A DNA stretch of 22,106 nt from Chara braunii (lineage: Eukaryota; Streptophyta; Charophyceae; Charales; Characeae): the NCBI GenBank assembly GCA_003427395.1, contig BFEA01000555.1:172780-194885 (forward strand), given 5' to 3'. The notes beneath the pieces were generated by a model. That model was not told the origin of the DNA. It was given only the letters and a program-made list of their open reading frames with translations, and did not search any database. Of the stretch, positions 1-9,360 are shown piece by piece (the stretch's first letter is position 1; every line of letters starts with the position of its first letter). Position numbers and translations under genes: made by a program.

Positions 1-860
1 AAGTGATGTGCTAATGATGGATGTATGCAACTTCACTTTATTTTTTCTTTTCTAAGGATTTCGTTGGAGGTGTTATCTGTGTTTCCCATTGACCCAACCG
101 GCTCGTTTCTCATAACAATCTTCCTTTTGAAGAGAGGAATGTAGTGAAAAATTTTATCTCATTCCTATCGATGACTAACTCGCAACTCTCCCAACTTTTG
201 ATACCATGAATGTTTTGATCTTTCGAATAAGTATCCCCTTTAGATGTTTTTACATGGAGATCATTGATCTTCATGTCACCCAAAAGAGAATGTAATACTC
301 TATGCGCCAAGATGAAATGTTTTGTTGATGATATCCGATACATTTTTTTCTTCACCGCCTTTTTTTATATATTTTTGAATGTGTGCTCAGAAGAACTTTC
401 GGAACTCTTTCATTAGTTTCTTGGATAATCCCTCACTAAGGCGAAATATCAGATGAGAGAGCTACATCGTGTCATCCAATACGTGAGTGGAGGCAATCCT
501 CAATACTAATGAGACTTGATCACCTAATCTTATAAACGGTGGAGGAGCGTATATCAACCTTGTGGACCGAGTCGGTGGAGCCATCGAGGCGGTGACTTCT
601 TGAACCTCCTTGCACATAACCTTCCTCGTGTAACGAGGATATGACTTGTGTTTGCGAGTGGGACGAACGAGAAGTCGTCGCCAAGATAGACAACCATTAT
701 CACTTCCCTCTCGAAGCATGGTGCTCAGGGTTTGTTAATGCTGGTTTTGTGATTATTAACACCTACTTCCCTCCTAATTTCATTCTACTTCACTTCAACG
801 AGTTGATCGTTGTTTCGTGCAACAAAAAAATTCCCACGAGAAATGAAAGTTTCCATTAAA
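1..860. other. AT-rich stretch with no supported gene
   Basis: I see no convincing gene here. Open frames on the minus strand at 110-355 (81 codons) and 462-719 (85 codons) are short and show no recognisable domain, signal peptide or splice context. They could be decayed exon or transposon-gag fragments, but nothing in the residues decides this. Base composition is less hairpin-rich than the rest of the window, so this may be older flanking DNA outside the composite repeats. Confidence 0.5.
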
Positions 861-982
861 AAAACTCCATCATATTTAAAAATTATCATTCCAATGTTGA
901 GCCAATTCTAAAATTTTCAATTTAATTTGATGAGTTCTCGTCTAAATATGAGTTTTCCCTTCCAACTGCATCTACTTGTTCA

Positions 983-1157
983 AGATGTAATAAAAGTCTG
1001 GACGAGTTTATGAAATGTTTTAATTAGACTTTCATTCTACTACGACAAATATCTTCTAATTTAGATTGGATTAACCAATTTATGACTGGAAATCCTTACT
1101 TAGAATGACAGTCCAATTAAAATATTTCATGAACTCATCCAGACTTTCATTCCATCT
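983..1157. repeat. Foldback (inverted-repeat) element, MITE-like
   Basis: Arms at 983-1039 and 1101-1157 are reverse complements over 57 positions with about 7 mismatches, separated by a 61-nt AT-rich loop. The inner 47 positions (993-1039 against 1101-1147) have 5 mismatches. The surrounding 860-1320 interval is strongly AT-rich and repeats the word TGGAATGA several times (near 1196, 1236 and 1256), also found inside the arms. This suggests the foldback is the core of a larger degenerate element. I see no clear target-site duplication. A miniature inverted-repeat transposon or foldback element is the simplest reading; family unknown. Confidence 0.7.
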
Positions 1158-2077
1158 CTAGCATGCATTTCAAATAAGAAGGGATACCCGATTCTTGGAA
1201 TGAAAGTTTTCAAGTAAGATGAAAATTTTTAAAACTGGAATGACATTTTTTAAAATGGAATGAAAATGTGAATTTTAGAATGTAATTTTACTCTAGAATG
1301 ATTATTTAATTGTGGAAAATTGTTCTGTTGTGGTCGTCAGTTGCTCCTCATTGGTCTCGCAGTCTCTATAGGGATTGTCGTTGTACGGAGCGCTTTCAAG
1401 CCCAAGGGTTCAACTATCGGGCACGTGGTAAGGAAGAATACAAACAGAAGGCAATGAGGTTGCGGCCCCTCTGATTCGGACTCAAAACTTGGCAACGAGT
1501 GGCGTCGGTCCCCTGTCCGAAACCGTGATATGATATGCATTCCCCATTCTTTTCGACCCATAAAAAGACGTCACGTTGCTCATTGAAGCTCAAAGGTATT
1601 TTTTGGATAAGATAGTCGTTAGGACCATCCCCCTTCCTCCTCCCACACTTTTCGTTTTCTTAGTTCATCGGACGATATTTGGGACCGGACGAGATATTTC
1701 AGTTCTACTTGTGTCACCACATTCAATTTTTCAAAAATCTTTGAAACACCTCATTTTGTCGCTTTCTGGGCCCCTTTTTGCGCTTTAATCACTCTGACCA
1801 GGAAAGCAAAGCAGAGCGTAAGGTTTGAGCATCACACCCTGTCACTCCTTCCCTCATAAGTTGTCCTTTCTTCTCCGACTACAACCATGATCACAAAGGC
1901 TCTACAGTAAGGTCCCCCCCCCCCTTTTTTTTTTTTTAAATCCCTTCTCCTTCTGGTATCATGTCCGCAATGAACTAAAGGAGTTGCTAACTCTAATTGG
2001 TAAGATGTAATGATACACAACTATTTCGGATTAAGAAAGGAAGACCTATGATACTTAGTATCCGAAGTGCAGAGCGG
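1158..2077. other. Non-coding stretch with a C11-T13 homopolymer pair
   Basis: No supported gene. A minus-strand frame at 1337-1561 and a plus-strand frame at 1576-1788 have protein-like runs, but I cannot assign them to any family. They end at ordinary stops with no shared frame. Positions 1914-1924 are eleven C followed by thirteen T (1925-1937), a slippage-prone tract. The words around 1953 partly resemble an initiator-tRNA primer-binding site (TGGTATCA) but depart from it after eight bases. Confidence 0.4.
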
Positions 2078-2785
2078 TGTCGGTGCGAATGCCCTTACAA
2101 GGGTATCCGCCCTGGTTTTTGCAAGCGACAGAAATTAAGTCTGGATTAAAGCTTAAGTATACCGCGCGAGGCACGGTTGCGTCTGTGATCAAGGCTGACT
2201 AGATGGCTGACTGGAGTAGCGAGTGTGTGGGCGCGCAACTTTGAGGCGCGCGTGATCGTTTTATTTTTGACTGTGAAAGTCGACATTGGTTGCCGACCAG
2301 ATTTTTGCTTCTAATTAAACTAGGATAAAAAAGATTATGTCTCGTTGGTTGATGTATTTGTTTGCGATTTACGCATGCATGTGAAGGACGGCCCCGACGA
2401 CATTTCAAACATTTCGGTAGATTTACCTGTCGAGAAGTGGCCGCTTATTTTTGTGTTCGTCAATAATTAGATCCAGCCTTGGCCTGGTATTATTTGGTTA
2501 CAATATCGGGCTTTTATCAGAAAAACTCGGGGATCAAGGCCGTGCAGCGACAACGCGGGGATATTCCCCCTCGTTCTGTCGTCGGCAGCATTAGAACTGT
2601 GCTAGAGGTTTTTTTTCCTCATCAGTCGCTTTCTGGCGACTAAGGTTTTTCCGAGCATTTTATTATTTATTTTCACTCCGGCGTCCTTTGACTTTGATGT
2701 AACGTTGGATTTAAAGGCTGGCACGGCGGCGAGAACCTTGAGTGTGTACCTCATTCGACGGGTCCGTGTGTTAGGGGTGCTCGCG
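2078..2785 (+). repeat. R1 block of copy A
   Basis: This block aligns with 12950-13735, opening with a shared TGTCGGTGCGAAT and a short hairpin in which CCCTT (2092-2096) faces AAGGG (2099-2103). Shared landmarks include 'gtttttgcaag', 'gtgtgtgggcg', 'cagcgacaacgcg' and 'accttgag', with many substitutions and indels between. Embedded hairpins keep their position while changing stem sequence: 2624-2641 here corresponds to 13553-13569 in copy B. Homology fades after about 2785, with one more recognisable patch at 2865-2890 against 13812-13841. Confidence 0.75.
2624..2641. other. Position-conserved hairpin in R1
   Basis: AGTCGC (2624-2629) pairs with GCGACT (2636-2641) around a TTTCTG loop. It is followed by TAAGGTTTTTCCGAG-like sequence that is conserved in copy B. 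The aligned site in copy B (13553-13569) has a different stem, GCCAT facing ATGGT, around a similar T-rich TTTCT-containing loop. Confidence 0.6.
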
Positions 2786-3568
2786 AAATTCATTCCTTCC
2801 GTTGTTTTGAAAAACGCAGACCCGAGAATCCTACATATATGCGAGCCGGCGGGGGGTTAGCCACGGGCGTGAAGAAACCTCAAAGGCAGGGGTTTTCGAC
2901 GAGTGTGTCGTCCTCCAACCATTGACTGCTGCAAGAAAGGTTTGAGCGCACATGCAGTCGGGGCCAGAGGAGGCAGGCCGCGACTCGGGCAATGCCGAGG
3001 GCCTGGCTGGTCTGTGGAACCTCCCTCGCCTCAGCCTTCGCAGTTTTCAATTGAAAAATTGTCACTACCGCAAAGATCTGCATTGGGACCCACTCCTGCT
3101 GGAACCATACCACGAGCCTGTAGCAGGCCCACGACTACGGTCTGTGTGTGGGTAGTCGTTAGGGGCCCAAAGGGGTGGTGGGCTCAACCGGAGTACAACG
3201 GGGCGAGGTAGGGACTGTAGAGGGCTGGCAACGAGGCCAGCGGGTCGTACTGCTTGTTGAACAGGGTATAGGGACGAAAGATTAACCGACCGTCTGGTAA
3301 TCAATCGTTTTTCGGATCGTCGCACGCGAGAAGTAGGAGGATCGGATTGAGCTGAGCAGCGTCGGGCCACTGCGAAACGAAGGTTGCGTTAGTAGTAAGG
3401 GGAGGCGGAGTGCCAGACAGCGGAACGTTGCCGGGTTGAGGAAGGCAGCGACGAACCGAGCGAGGGGCGACGGGTGAGGAAAAAGGCAGTAAGAAGGGCG
3501 GATGGATTTGGACGGGATTTGGCACAAGGCGCATGCGGGGCAGAGAGAGCGCAGCGATAGAGAGTGAG
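2786..3568. other. GC-richer middle of copy A, no gene
   Basis: Overlapping frames occur on both strands (2903-3211 plus, 3065-3370, 3282-3710 and 3301-3585 minus). They reflect high GC and low stop density rather than a gene: none has a recognisable domain and they compete in different frames. Only 2865-2890 is clearly shared with copy B. Short hairpins occur, for example CGAC facing GTCG near 2897-2910. Confidence 0.4.
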
Positions 3569-4000
3569 CTATGGCGGGATGACAAGCCAGGCGCAGTCGA
3601 GAAGATGCAGCGCTCTCATCCCTAAACGGAATCGAGAGGGGAGAGAGGCAGTTTCGAGGTTTTGACCCCCTGCGAATTAAATAGTGATGGCGAAATTGGG
3701 AGAAAGTCAATGGATAACGAGTTAGTATGAAAGAGGGGACGGGCTATGGCGGAAGGGAGTATAGGTGGGAAAGAGCAGATAACAAGAAAACTCGTCCGAT
3801 CCTCGATGGAAACGGGTGAGGGAAGATGCTATCCTGATGTTTTGGGCTAGGGCGACCGTAAATCTGCTGTTAGTTTTTGTCCTAAGTTAGTAAAGTGGAA
3901 GTTAGTAGGAGAAAGAGGGTGTGTCGAGCTATGGCGAGAGGGAGAGCGAGGTACGAGAATGATGATCGAGATAACACTCGATTCTTGATGAAATCGAGTG
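3569..4000 (+). repeat. Hairpin-module array, copy A (three units)
   Basis: Three degenerate units begin with CTATGGCG at 3569, 3744 and 3929 (spacing 175 and 185). In each, a hairpin starts 44-47 bases later. Stems are CTCTC with GAGAG (3613-3617, 3634-3638), CTCGTCC with GGGTGAG (3791-3797, 3814-3820, two wobble pairs) and CACTCGATT with AATCGAGTG (3975-3983, 3992-4000, perfect 9 bp). Units 2 and 3 are preceded by GTTAGTA (3721, 3901). Loop centres look alike (CCTCGATGG, CTTGATGA) although stems differ. The same family recurs at 14704-15318. The plus-strand frame at 3895-4089 lies over the third unit and is not treated as a gene. Confidence 0.75.
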
Positions 4001-4736
4001 GATTAAAAGTCGAGCTGGGATTTCTAGAGTACTGCGAATTAGAGGGAGGAATAAATTTTGGGAGAGGAGCTATAGGTTTGGTGTTATAAAGAAACGAGAC
4101 TGCGCCCAGGCAAAGGAGGAGTTCGAAATGCTGGTGTATTTTTTTGTGTGTTAGGGGGAAATTTGCCGCCTTGGCCATATTCACCCGCTGGTTCGTCGAG
4201 GTGATCACGGGCAGAAAGGAGCGGGAGGCAGTGGTCGCAGGGCAAGAAAGGAAGGAGTTAGAAAGGGGCGGCAAACGCGTGCATATGCTCAGGCCAGCTG
4301 CGAGCTAGAGAGAGGACGGGATGGGGATGATATACGTATCTGACTGTGGCCGCTCGCTTTGGTTCCCGCCTTCTCTACTGCCAGGATCTGGCTGATAGCA
4401 TACGTTAGGTGCGCTGGTTGAGACAGACTGTGGGCTTAAGGCTCTACCTGCTGACCAGTGCGCCGACCACTATATTGGTCGGTCAGCAGGTCGTTCCACC
4501 GGACAACTAGCCTCAGGTGAATGGCAAGGTAGAATTTTATCCGCCGTCTGATCCTGTCGGTTGGTGCGCAGCCCCCCTTTCATACAGAGTAACGTGAGTC
4601 CGACCGTGGTACGGCAGGGCTCACTCGGCGACTGGTGGGCTGCACTTACATGGTCGGCTGTATCGCAGTGATTGTTTGACTACAAGGAAGGGGAGAGGCC
4701 GTATCCTTGATACACAACTCGTGTCTGGAGATGTGG
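4001..4736. other. Linker between hairpin modules and R2, copy A
   Basis: No gene supported. The minus-strand frame 3882-4274 crosses the hairpin modules and has no family features. The interval contains a strong nested hairpin at 4446-4491, listed separately. I could not find the matching linker in copy B, where about 2.4 kb of other sequence occupies this place. Confidence 0.4.
4446..4491. other. Long nested hairpin with 11-bp outer stem
   Basis: ACCTGCTGACC (4446-4456) is the exact reverse complement of GGTCAGCAGGT (4481-4491). Inside, CGACCA (4464-4469) faces TGGTCG (4476-4481), so inner and outer helices nearly stack and compete for one base. It is one of the strongest short inverted repeats in the window and has no counterpart that I can find in copy B. 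Confidence 0.75.
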
Positions 4737-4879
4737 CCTGAGTTTCAGCTTGATAGGTAGCTGCTTTAGAGGTTCGCCACGTGCTAGAGCGATAGGAGTT
4801 AGTTCAAATTTTTGCATTTTCTGAGCTAATTTTATTTAACTTAGGTCAAATTTTCGCATTTTTTGAAATCATTTTTATA

Positions 4880-5460
4880 CTTGGCTCTGTATATATCTTG
4901 GCAAGCTACTTTCTCTACGGGAAGCGCTGCCAAAATTTTTACAAATCCAAGGAGTTAGTCAAGTTTTAACTTTCCAAAATTTAACTTATTTGAGTTTGTA
5001 TATGACTTAGTAAAAATTTGGAAAGTCTCATTTTCTAAAGCGAATGCTGCCCAAATTTTTACTAAATCAGGGAATCAGACAAAATTTGGACTTTGAAGAG
5101 TCAAAGTTATTTTAAGTTTGAACTTAGCTTTGTATGAATTTTGGAATAGCACCTTTCTAAAGGGGGTGTTGTCAAAATTTCTACAAAACTAAGGAGTTGG
5201 TTGAATTTTGTCTTAGTTGAACTCAAGTTTATCTTTTGAGTTTGAATCCGAGTTAGTATAAATCTAGAAAGTATCCCTCTCTAAAGGGGGTGCTGCCCAA
5301 ATTTTTACTAATTCAAGAAGTTAGACAAAATTTAGCCTTCTTAAGTTAGAGATGTTTTTTTTTTTTTAAAGTTTATATAAATTTTGGAAAGACACTTTTC
5401 CTACGGGAAGCGCTGGCAAAATTTTCTTAGTCTAAAAGAAGTTAGAATATATTTTGACAG
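4880..5460 (+). repeat. Tandem array of about 122-bp units, five copies (A)
   Basis: The landmark GCTGCC (or variants GTTGTC, GCTGGC) recurs at 4926, 5046, 5168, 5292 and 5412, a spacing of 120-124. It is followed by CAAAATTTTTAC and 'aggagttag'. Several units are hairpins with AT-rich outer stems: AAAAATTTGG (5012-5021) with CCAAATTTTT (5051-5060), AATTTTG (5137-5143) with CAAAATT (5173-5179), and AAATTTTG (5379-5386) with CAAAATTT (5417-5424). The apex carries TTTCTAAAGG or CTACGGGAAG. Copy B has four units. Confidence 0.8.
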
Positions 5461-6417
5461 ATGGTGATTCTGGCGTTTCACTCTGTATAGAGGAGATCTT
5501 ATCAGGATCTACCTTTCTTTGGGTACTTTACTTAGAAGAAGATTCAGGTTTAGTTAGTTAGAATGGTATTGACTGAGATCGTGATATGGAAATTATTCTT
5601 CATTCACTTATAGGTTTAGCCTAGGGATTGGTCTGTCTGTATTACAGATACTCTTGATCGTTTGATTCAAGATCAGAACTAGACCCAGTTTGATCTTACA
5701 AGGATCATCTTCTGTTATCACTGATAATAGGTCGATTGCCGATTCGTCGACTTACGACTCAACTCCAATTCACCCTCAACGCTCAACCTAAAAGACTTTA
5801 GCCCTGGTGATTTTTATTGTTTTATTAAGGTTTTCACCCATACTTTTATTGACTGGTCATTTAACAAAGGTACTGAGTATTTAATTATGGTTGGTTGGAC
5901 AAAGGTTGGGGCTTGCATGGCTAAAGCGAGGGGTATGAGTCTAAAGTTTGGTTGAAGTTGACTCCGTGTAGTGCGTGGACTTTGTTGACTCTTTGATGTG
6001 ATTGCAGGTATGATCTATGGATCGGATTTGGGATCTGATTGTCTGCGATCACACATATATATATGGTTGTGAGAAGTCCCACTGTGATTGTGAGAAGTGA
6101 TCGTCACATACTTATTCCCATCTACATATATATGCATATGTATCTATATTGGGTGCTCGCGTGGCCTAAAAGGCCCACACTTAGGGGTTTAATTGGGGTT
6201 AAGATTGAAAAAGGAAGGAACCCTCCCCCCCCTTATGTATTGTATGTTTTTTAAAGTTTCTTAGTCAGACGTTGGTCCTGGGCCTGAATTCGAGGTCCTT
6301 GTCCAGGACATCCCAGGTCCTAGACTCTGCATGGAAGGGATCTTCCCCCGCGCAGAGCCTATTTGCCCTGCCTGCCGAGACACTCAGCCTAAAGGCCGGA
6401 GGTGCCGCGGCGGCCAC

Positions 6418-6526
6418 ACGACTATTCCTTCAGTCGTACAATATCATAAAAGGGCAAGCCTTTACGATACTTCGAGTCTGAGACTTGAGTGTCATAAGCG
6501 GTACTCGGATCCACGAGGGACCGCTT
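6418..6526 (+). other. Three consecutive hairpins in R2, copy A
   Basis: Hairpin 1: ACGACT (6418-6423) with AGTCGT (6432-6437). Hairpin 2: TATCATAAAAGG (6442-6453) with CCTTTACGATA (6459-6469), one bulge and one A-C mismatch. Hairpin 3: AAGCGGT (6496-6502) with ACCGCTT (6520-6526), plus inner CTCG with CGAG. All three are kept in copy B at 19316-19425, with some stem positions changed on both sides. The order and spacing suggest a structured RNA or a folded single-stranded DNA. The plus-strand frames at 6272-6481 and 6331-6528 overlap this and are not treated as genes. Confidence 0.65.
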
Positions 6527-6599
6527 GATTATGGGCACTACATAGTATGTCATCATTGCGACTACTTGCATATGCATGCATTGCTAGTCGATATGAGTA

Positions 6600-7173
6600 G
6601 GCCTTGCGCCCGCGCGGTTTTATATTAATTCTCACGCGCATCGCCTACCCGATTTCCACATCGAAGAGTTATGGAATGGCTACTAGGGGACTAGTAGTGT
6701 TGTCGCGTTGTTTGTTCGCTGTCGTTTTGTATATGTGTGCGTATGCGTGCGTGTTTTGATTTTTTATGTCCTTAGAGTGGTGTACGCGTGGTGCGTGGGA
6801 TACGTCATAGTCGACCGAAGACGGGTCGCGCTTGGGACTTCAGCGCCCCAAGGCGTCGGTCTGCGTGCGGGTCCGATAGAAGCGTAAAACTGCGCGTACC
6901 CCCTTTGCTACAGCGAACGAGAAATGCCCTCGGTTGGTCCACCTTTGAGGTTGCAGTTGATTAGCTTTCGTACTGTGGACTGGTAGCTCGACGGGGATAC
7001 GTCCACCAAAGGGAGGTGACAACTCTCGTAAGGTGGAGGTAAGTCGTGCCTCGCGTAGGCTTTATCCTGTCGTAGAGGTTCGCGAGAGGTATGGCTGGCG
7101 CACTCAGCCGGAGTGGCTTGCGGAAGCTCCATATGCATTTGCGACGAGGATTTAGACCAACTCCCGCGTGACG
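6600..7173 (+). repeat. Conserved 3' terminus of copy A
   Basis: This is the best-conserved part of the composite repeat, about 85 percent identical to 19500-20072 by eye. It includes a motif near 6648-6664 resembling the plant LTR word 'cccacatcgg'. Hairpins include GACG (6990-6993) with CGTC (7000-7003), and GGCTG with CAGCC near 7092-7108. A minus-strand frame (6908-7222) is colinear with one in copy B (19808-20032), but most differences change the amino acid (about 73 percent residue identity against about 85 percent base identity). I therefore do not call a protein. Confidence 0.65.
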
Positions 7174-7227
7174 AGGTGTCTAGCGCATCGGCCCCCGTGC
7201 GAGCGAGGGCCCTCCCGGCCACGTCAC
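7168..7227 (-). repeat. Terminal segment in inverted orientation
   Basis: GTGACG (7168-7173) and CGTCAC (7222-7227) flank a 48-bp segment. The reverse complement of that segment matches the sequence directly following copy B (20073-20120): GGCCGGGAGGG, then a gap, then CCGATGCGCT. In copy B the same sequence runs forward. The copy A version is best explained by inversion between the short GTGACG/CGTCAC repeats. Confidence 0.65.
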
Positions 7228-8751
7228 GCAGCAGTTACACAATAAAACAAAACACGGAAACAACTTGGGGACGACGTGAAATAGTTTTCGCGAGCCGCCT
7301 AGGCGGTGCACGGTCGCATCGTTCCTTCGCCGCTTTAGCCAGGTGCGCCAGCTTATACATCCCGCGGTCCCCTACGACTAGATAGGTTCCCGAGGGGCAG
7401 AAGCTTGCTTCCCTAAGGGGTTGTCACCACCCTTAGGGACATATCCCTACCGAACTACCGACCCACGTGCGAAAGTTTTTAAATGCAATTGCAGAGGTGG
7501 TTCGACCGATGGCATTTTCTCGCTAGCTATAGTATAGGTACACGCGATTAAAACGCCTATTGAACTCGGACGTCGTTCGTTCCTTAGGGCGCTGATCTCC
7601 TAAGTACGAAGCGTACGCCGATCAACTTGAACGGTCTGAACGGAGCGTGAAACCCAATTATTTATCCTAGTCCCTTAGACACATCGTCAAACAAAATTTT
7701 ATAACAACTATACATAATTACAATAAAAAGAGTTGACCGCAGCCGATAAGAATGTACATCCAATCCAGATCAATAACTGAGAGAATCAAAATCATCATTT
7801 GATATATTCAACAATACAAGATCCAAAACAATCTGACCGCCTCAGGTCGAATATCACAAAACAGTCATACAACCGTCAACAAGAAGTTGACTATCGACAA
7901 TAATATGGATACAGCCGACAAGGTAGTCGGCTGCCTTAGCCTTGACTTGATGAGACATGTTGTCAAAGTCGGTTGCCAAGCAACGAACCCCCGCCCCAGA
8001 TGTTTCCTGAAGAAAGAGGATGTGTTCACCACAAGTAGATTTTCAGTTGTCCCCTTCGTCTCTTGCCCAAGGTAACTCAAACGAAAATAGTTAGGAAAGA
8101 TAGAGAATGAGAAACATTTAAACAGTTAAAAGTCGTTCTGGAAAGAAATGGTCAATCTTTGGGAAAAAACTATGTTCGTTTGACCTTATCTGCTTTATTT
8201 GATTCGAATTCGTCTTACGGTGCGCACAAAATTGACATTTTTCAAAACAACCAACCCTTCTTAACATGCAGAAAGGTGAGAAGTCAAAAGAAGACACTCC
8301 CTTTCCATTTTCTCAAATAAGAATAATCAATCTCCTTTGCAAGCATCCTTCTACCTACCTGCACAACACGCAAACAACACAATCAAAAGAAGATGAGCAA
8401 AGTCCCACTACTCACGTCAGACCCACCTTTTTACTCATGCATGACTCCACAATCCCACTCAACCTTTTCTCCTGAACGTTCAAAGCAAAAGGTCAAGCAA
8501 TGTGTAGGTGCCAACAGGTGTGAAGAGAGTCTGAGTCGTCCACTGACTGACCACTGACTGACCTTGAGTGAAGTGGTGCCGAAGAAGCGCCCTGACTCAC
8601 TCAAGAAAGCGAAGCCTCCTGTGTCACCAAAAGTTGTAGTCTCAAGAAAAATTTTGATCAAACCACCTCTCACTCACACGCCTCACCCGTGGTAGCCCAA
8701 GCTTGAAGACGGCGAGTCGCATGCGTCCCAGAAAAACACTCGGTCTGGTAC
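7228..8751. other. Spacer without a gene, containing short perfect hairpins
   Basis: No supported coding region; frames at 7865-8080 (minus), 7887-8075 and 8266-8475 (plus) and 8431-8673 (minus) lack family features. Clear hairpins include CCCTAAGG (7411-7418) with CCTTAGGG (7431-7438) and CAGCCGAC (7912-7919) with GTCGGCTG (7926-7933). From about 8220 the strand becomes A- and C-rich with few hairpins. An 11-bp word CCACTGACTGA is repeated twice in tandem at 8540-8561. Confidence 0.45.
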
Positions 8752-9095
8752 CACGTTAGTCCCAACTGGTCCCAAGCAGTCCCAGAGAATCCCACGTGGT
8801 TCCAGGTGGCCCCATGTTGTTAAACACTTCATCGAATGACTATTGAGTCGAAAACCATTTCCGCCATACTTCTCAAAAAAATAAAACCCGTGCCGAATCC
8901 CAAAACCGCATGGGTCGAGACTGCCGCAAATGACTCCCCGCGTCCCACGTCAGTCCCAACTGAACCCAGGCAGTCCCAAGTAGTCTAGTCCGACTGCCGC
9001 AAGTGTTGGGTAGTCCCAACTTCCGAAACCGCTCTCACCACACTCTCAAAAAAAATAATAACACTACCTGGTGTCAAAACCGCAAGCGTCACGTG
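8752..9095 (+). repeat. Imperfect tandem duplication of about 170-195 bp
   Basis: CACGTTAGTCCCAACTG at 8752 recurs as CACGTCAGTCCCAACTG at 8946. 'ctcaaaaaaataa' at 8872 recurs at 9044. 'aaaaccgca' and 'gactgccgcaa' also recur. The offset changes from 194 to 172, so indels separate the two units. The word GTCCCA occurs many times in both, suggesting an older, shorter repeat within each unit. Confidence 0.6.
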
Positions 9096-9180
9096 CTCCC
9101 AATGGTCAATGCGCCGCCCACTCACGTCCCACCGTCGTACCGCAATTCCATTGCTTCGTCGAATCCTCGTCAACAAAAAA

Positions 9181-9360
9181 CGGCAGCGCTTCGCCATGTT
9201 GTACCACCGTAAAAAAAACGGCAGCGCTTCGTCGTGTCGTACCACCGCAAAAGACGGCGGCGCTTCGCCGTGTCTTACCACTGTAAAAAAAACGCAGCGC
9301 TTCGCCGTGTCGTACCACCGCAAAAGACGGCGGCGCTTCGCCATGCCGTACTACCGTGCC
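9181..9360. repeat. Minisatellite of 35-38 bp units with a 74-bp higher-order period
   Basis: Five units start at 9181, 9219, 9255, 9293 and 9328, each opening CGGCAGCGCTTCG or a close variant and containing GTACCACCG. Units 1 and 3 end in eight A, whereas units 2 and 4 end in CAAAAGA. The real repeat is therefore a dimer of 74 bp. Open frames on both strands here (for example 8985-9344 and 9106-9318 minus, 9109-9477 and 9234-9893 plus) arise because the GC-rich units lack stops. The recurring RHGE in minus-strand translations is a by-product, not a phosphatase motif. Confidence 0.85.

Larger units (their letters stand above)
2078..7173 (+). repeat. Composite non-coding repeat, copy A (about 5.1 kb)
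   Basis: This interval aligns with 12950-20072 in the same orientation at both ends: R1 (2078-2785) at the left and R2 (4737-7173) at the right. Between them lie hairpin modules of one shared family. No transposase, reverse transcriptase, integrase or gag motif is visible on either strand. Divergence between copies is about 15 percent in the last few hundred bases and visibly higher, with indels, in R1. The strand given is the one on which both copies are described; the direction of any transcript is unknown. It could be a non-autonomous retrotransposon interior, a segmental duplication, or a structured non-coding repeat. Confidence 0.75.
4737..7173 (+). repeat. R2 block of copy A
   Basis: This block aligns with 17735-20072 almost end to end, from the shared CTGAGTTTCAG at 4738 to the TGACG at 7169. 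It contains the 122-bp tandem array, then an AT-rich middle with shared landmarks such as 'ttttattgttttattaagg', then three consecutive hairpins at 6418-6526, then a GC-richer terminus. Copy A has one more tandem unit than copy B. No frame is conserved between the copies in a way that suggests a protein. Confidence 0.8.

Noticed and set aside
1950-1965. Initiator-tRNA primer-binding site of an LTR retrotransposon
   Set aside because: Only eight bases match and no LTR boundary or polypurine tract could be paired with it.
6040-6115. 5S rRNA-like start (TGCGATCACA) suggesting a Cassandra-type element
   Set aside because: Similarity stops after about ten bases; no internal 5S promoter boxes follow.
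6908-7222. Colinear minus-strand frames in copies A and B (6908-7222 and 19808-20032) that look like a conserved small protein
   Set aside because: About 73 percent residue identity against roughly 85 percent base identity means most changes are non-synonymous. The region is also hairpin-structured, so conservation is not at the protein level.
9106-9318. Repeated RHGE motif suggestive of a histidine phosphatase
   Set aside because: It is the translation of the 36-bp minisatellite unit; no other family features.
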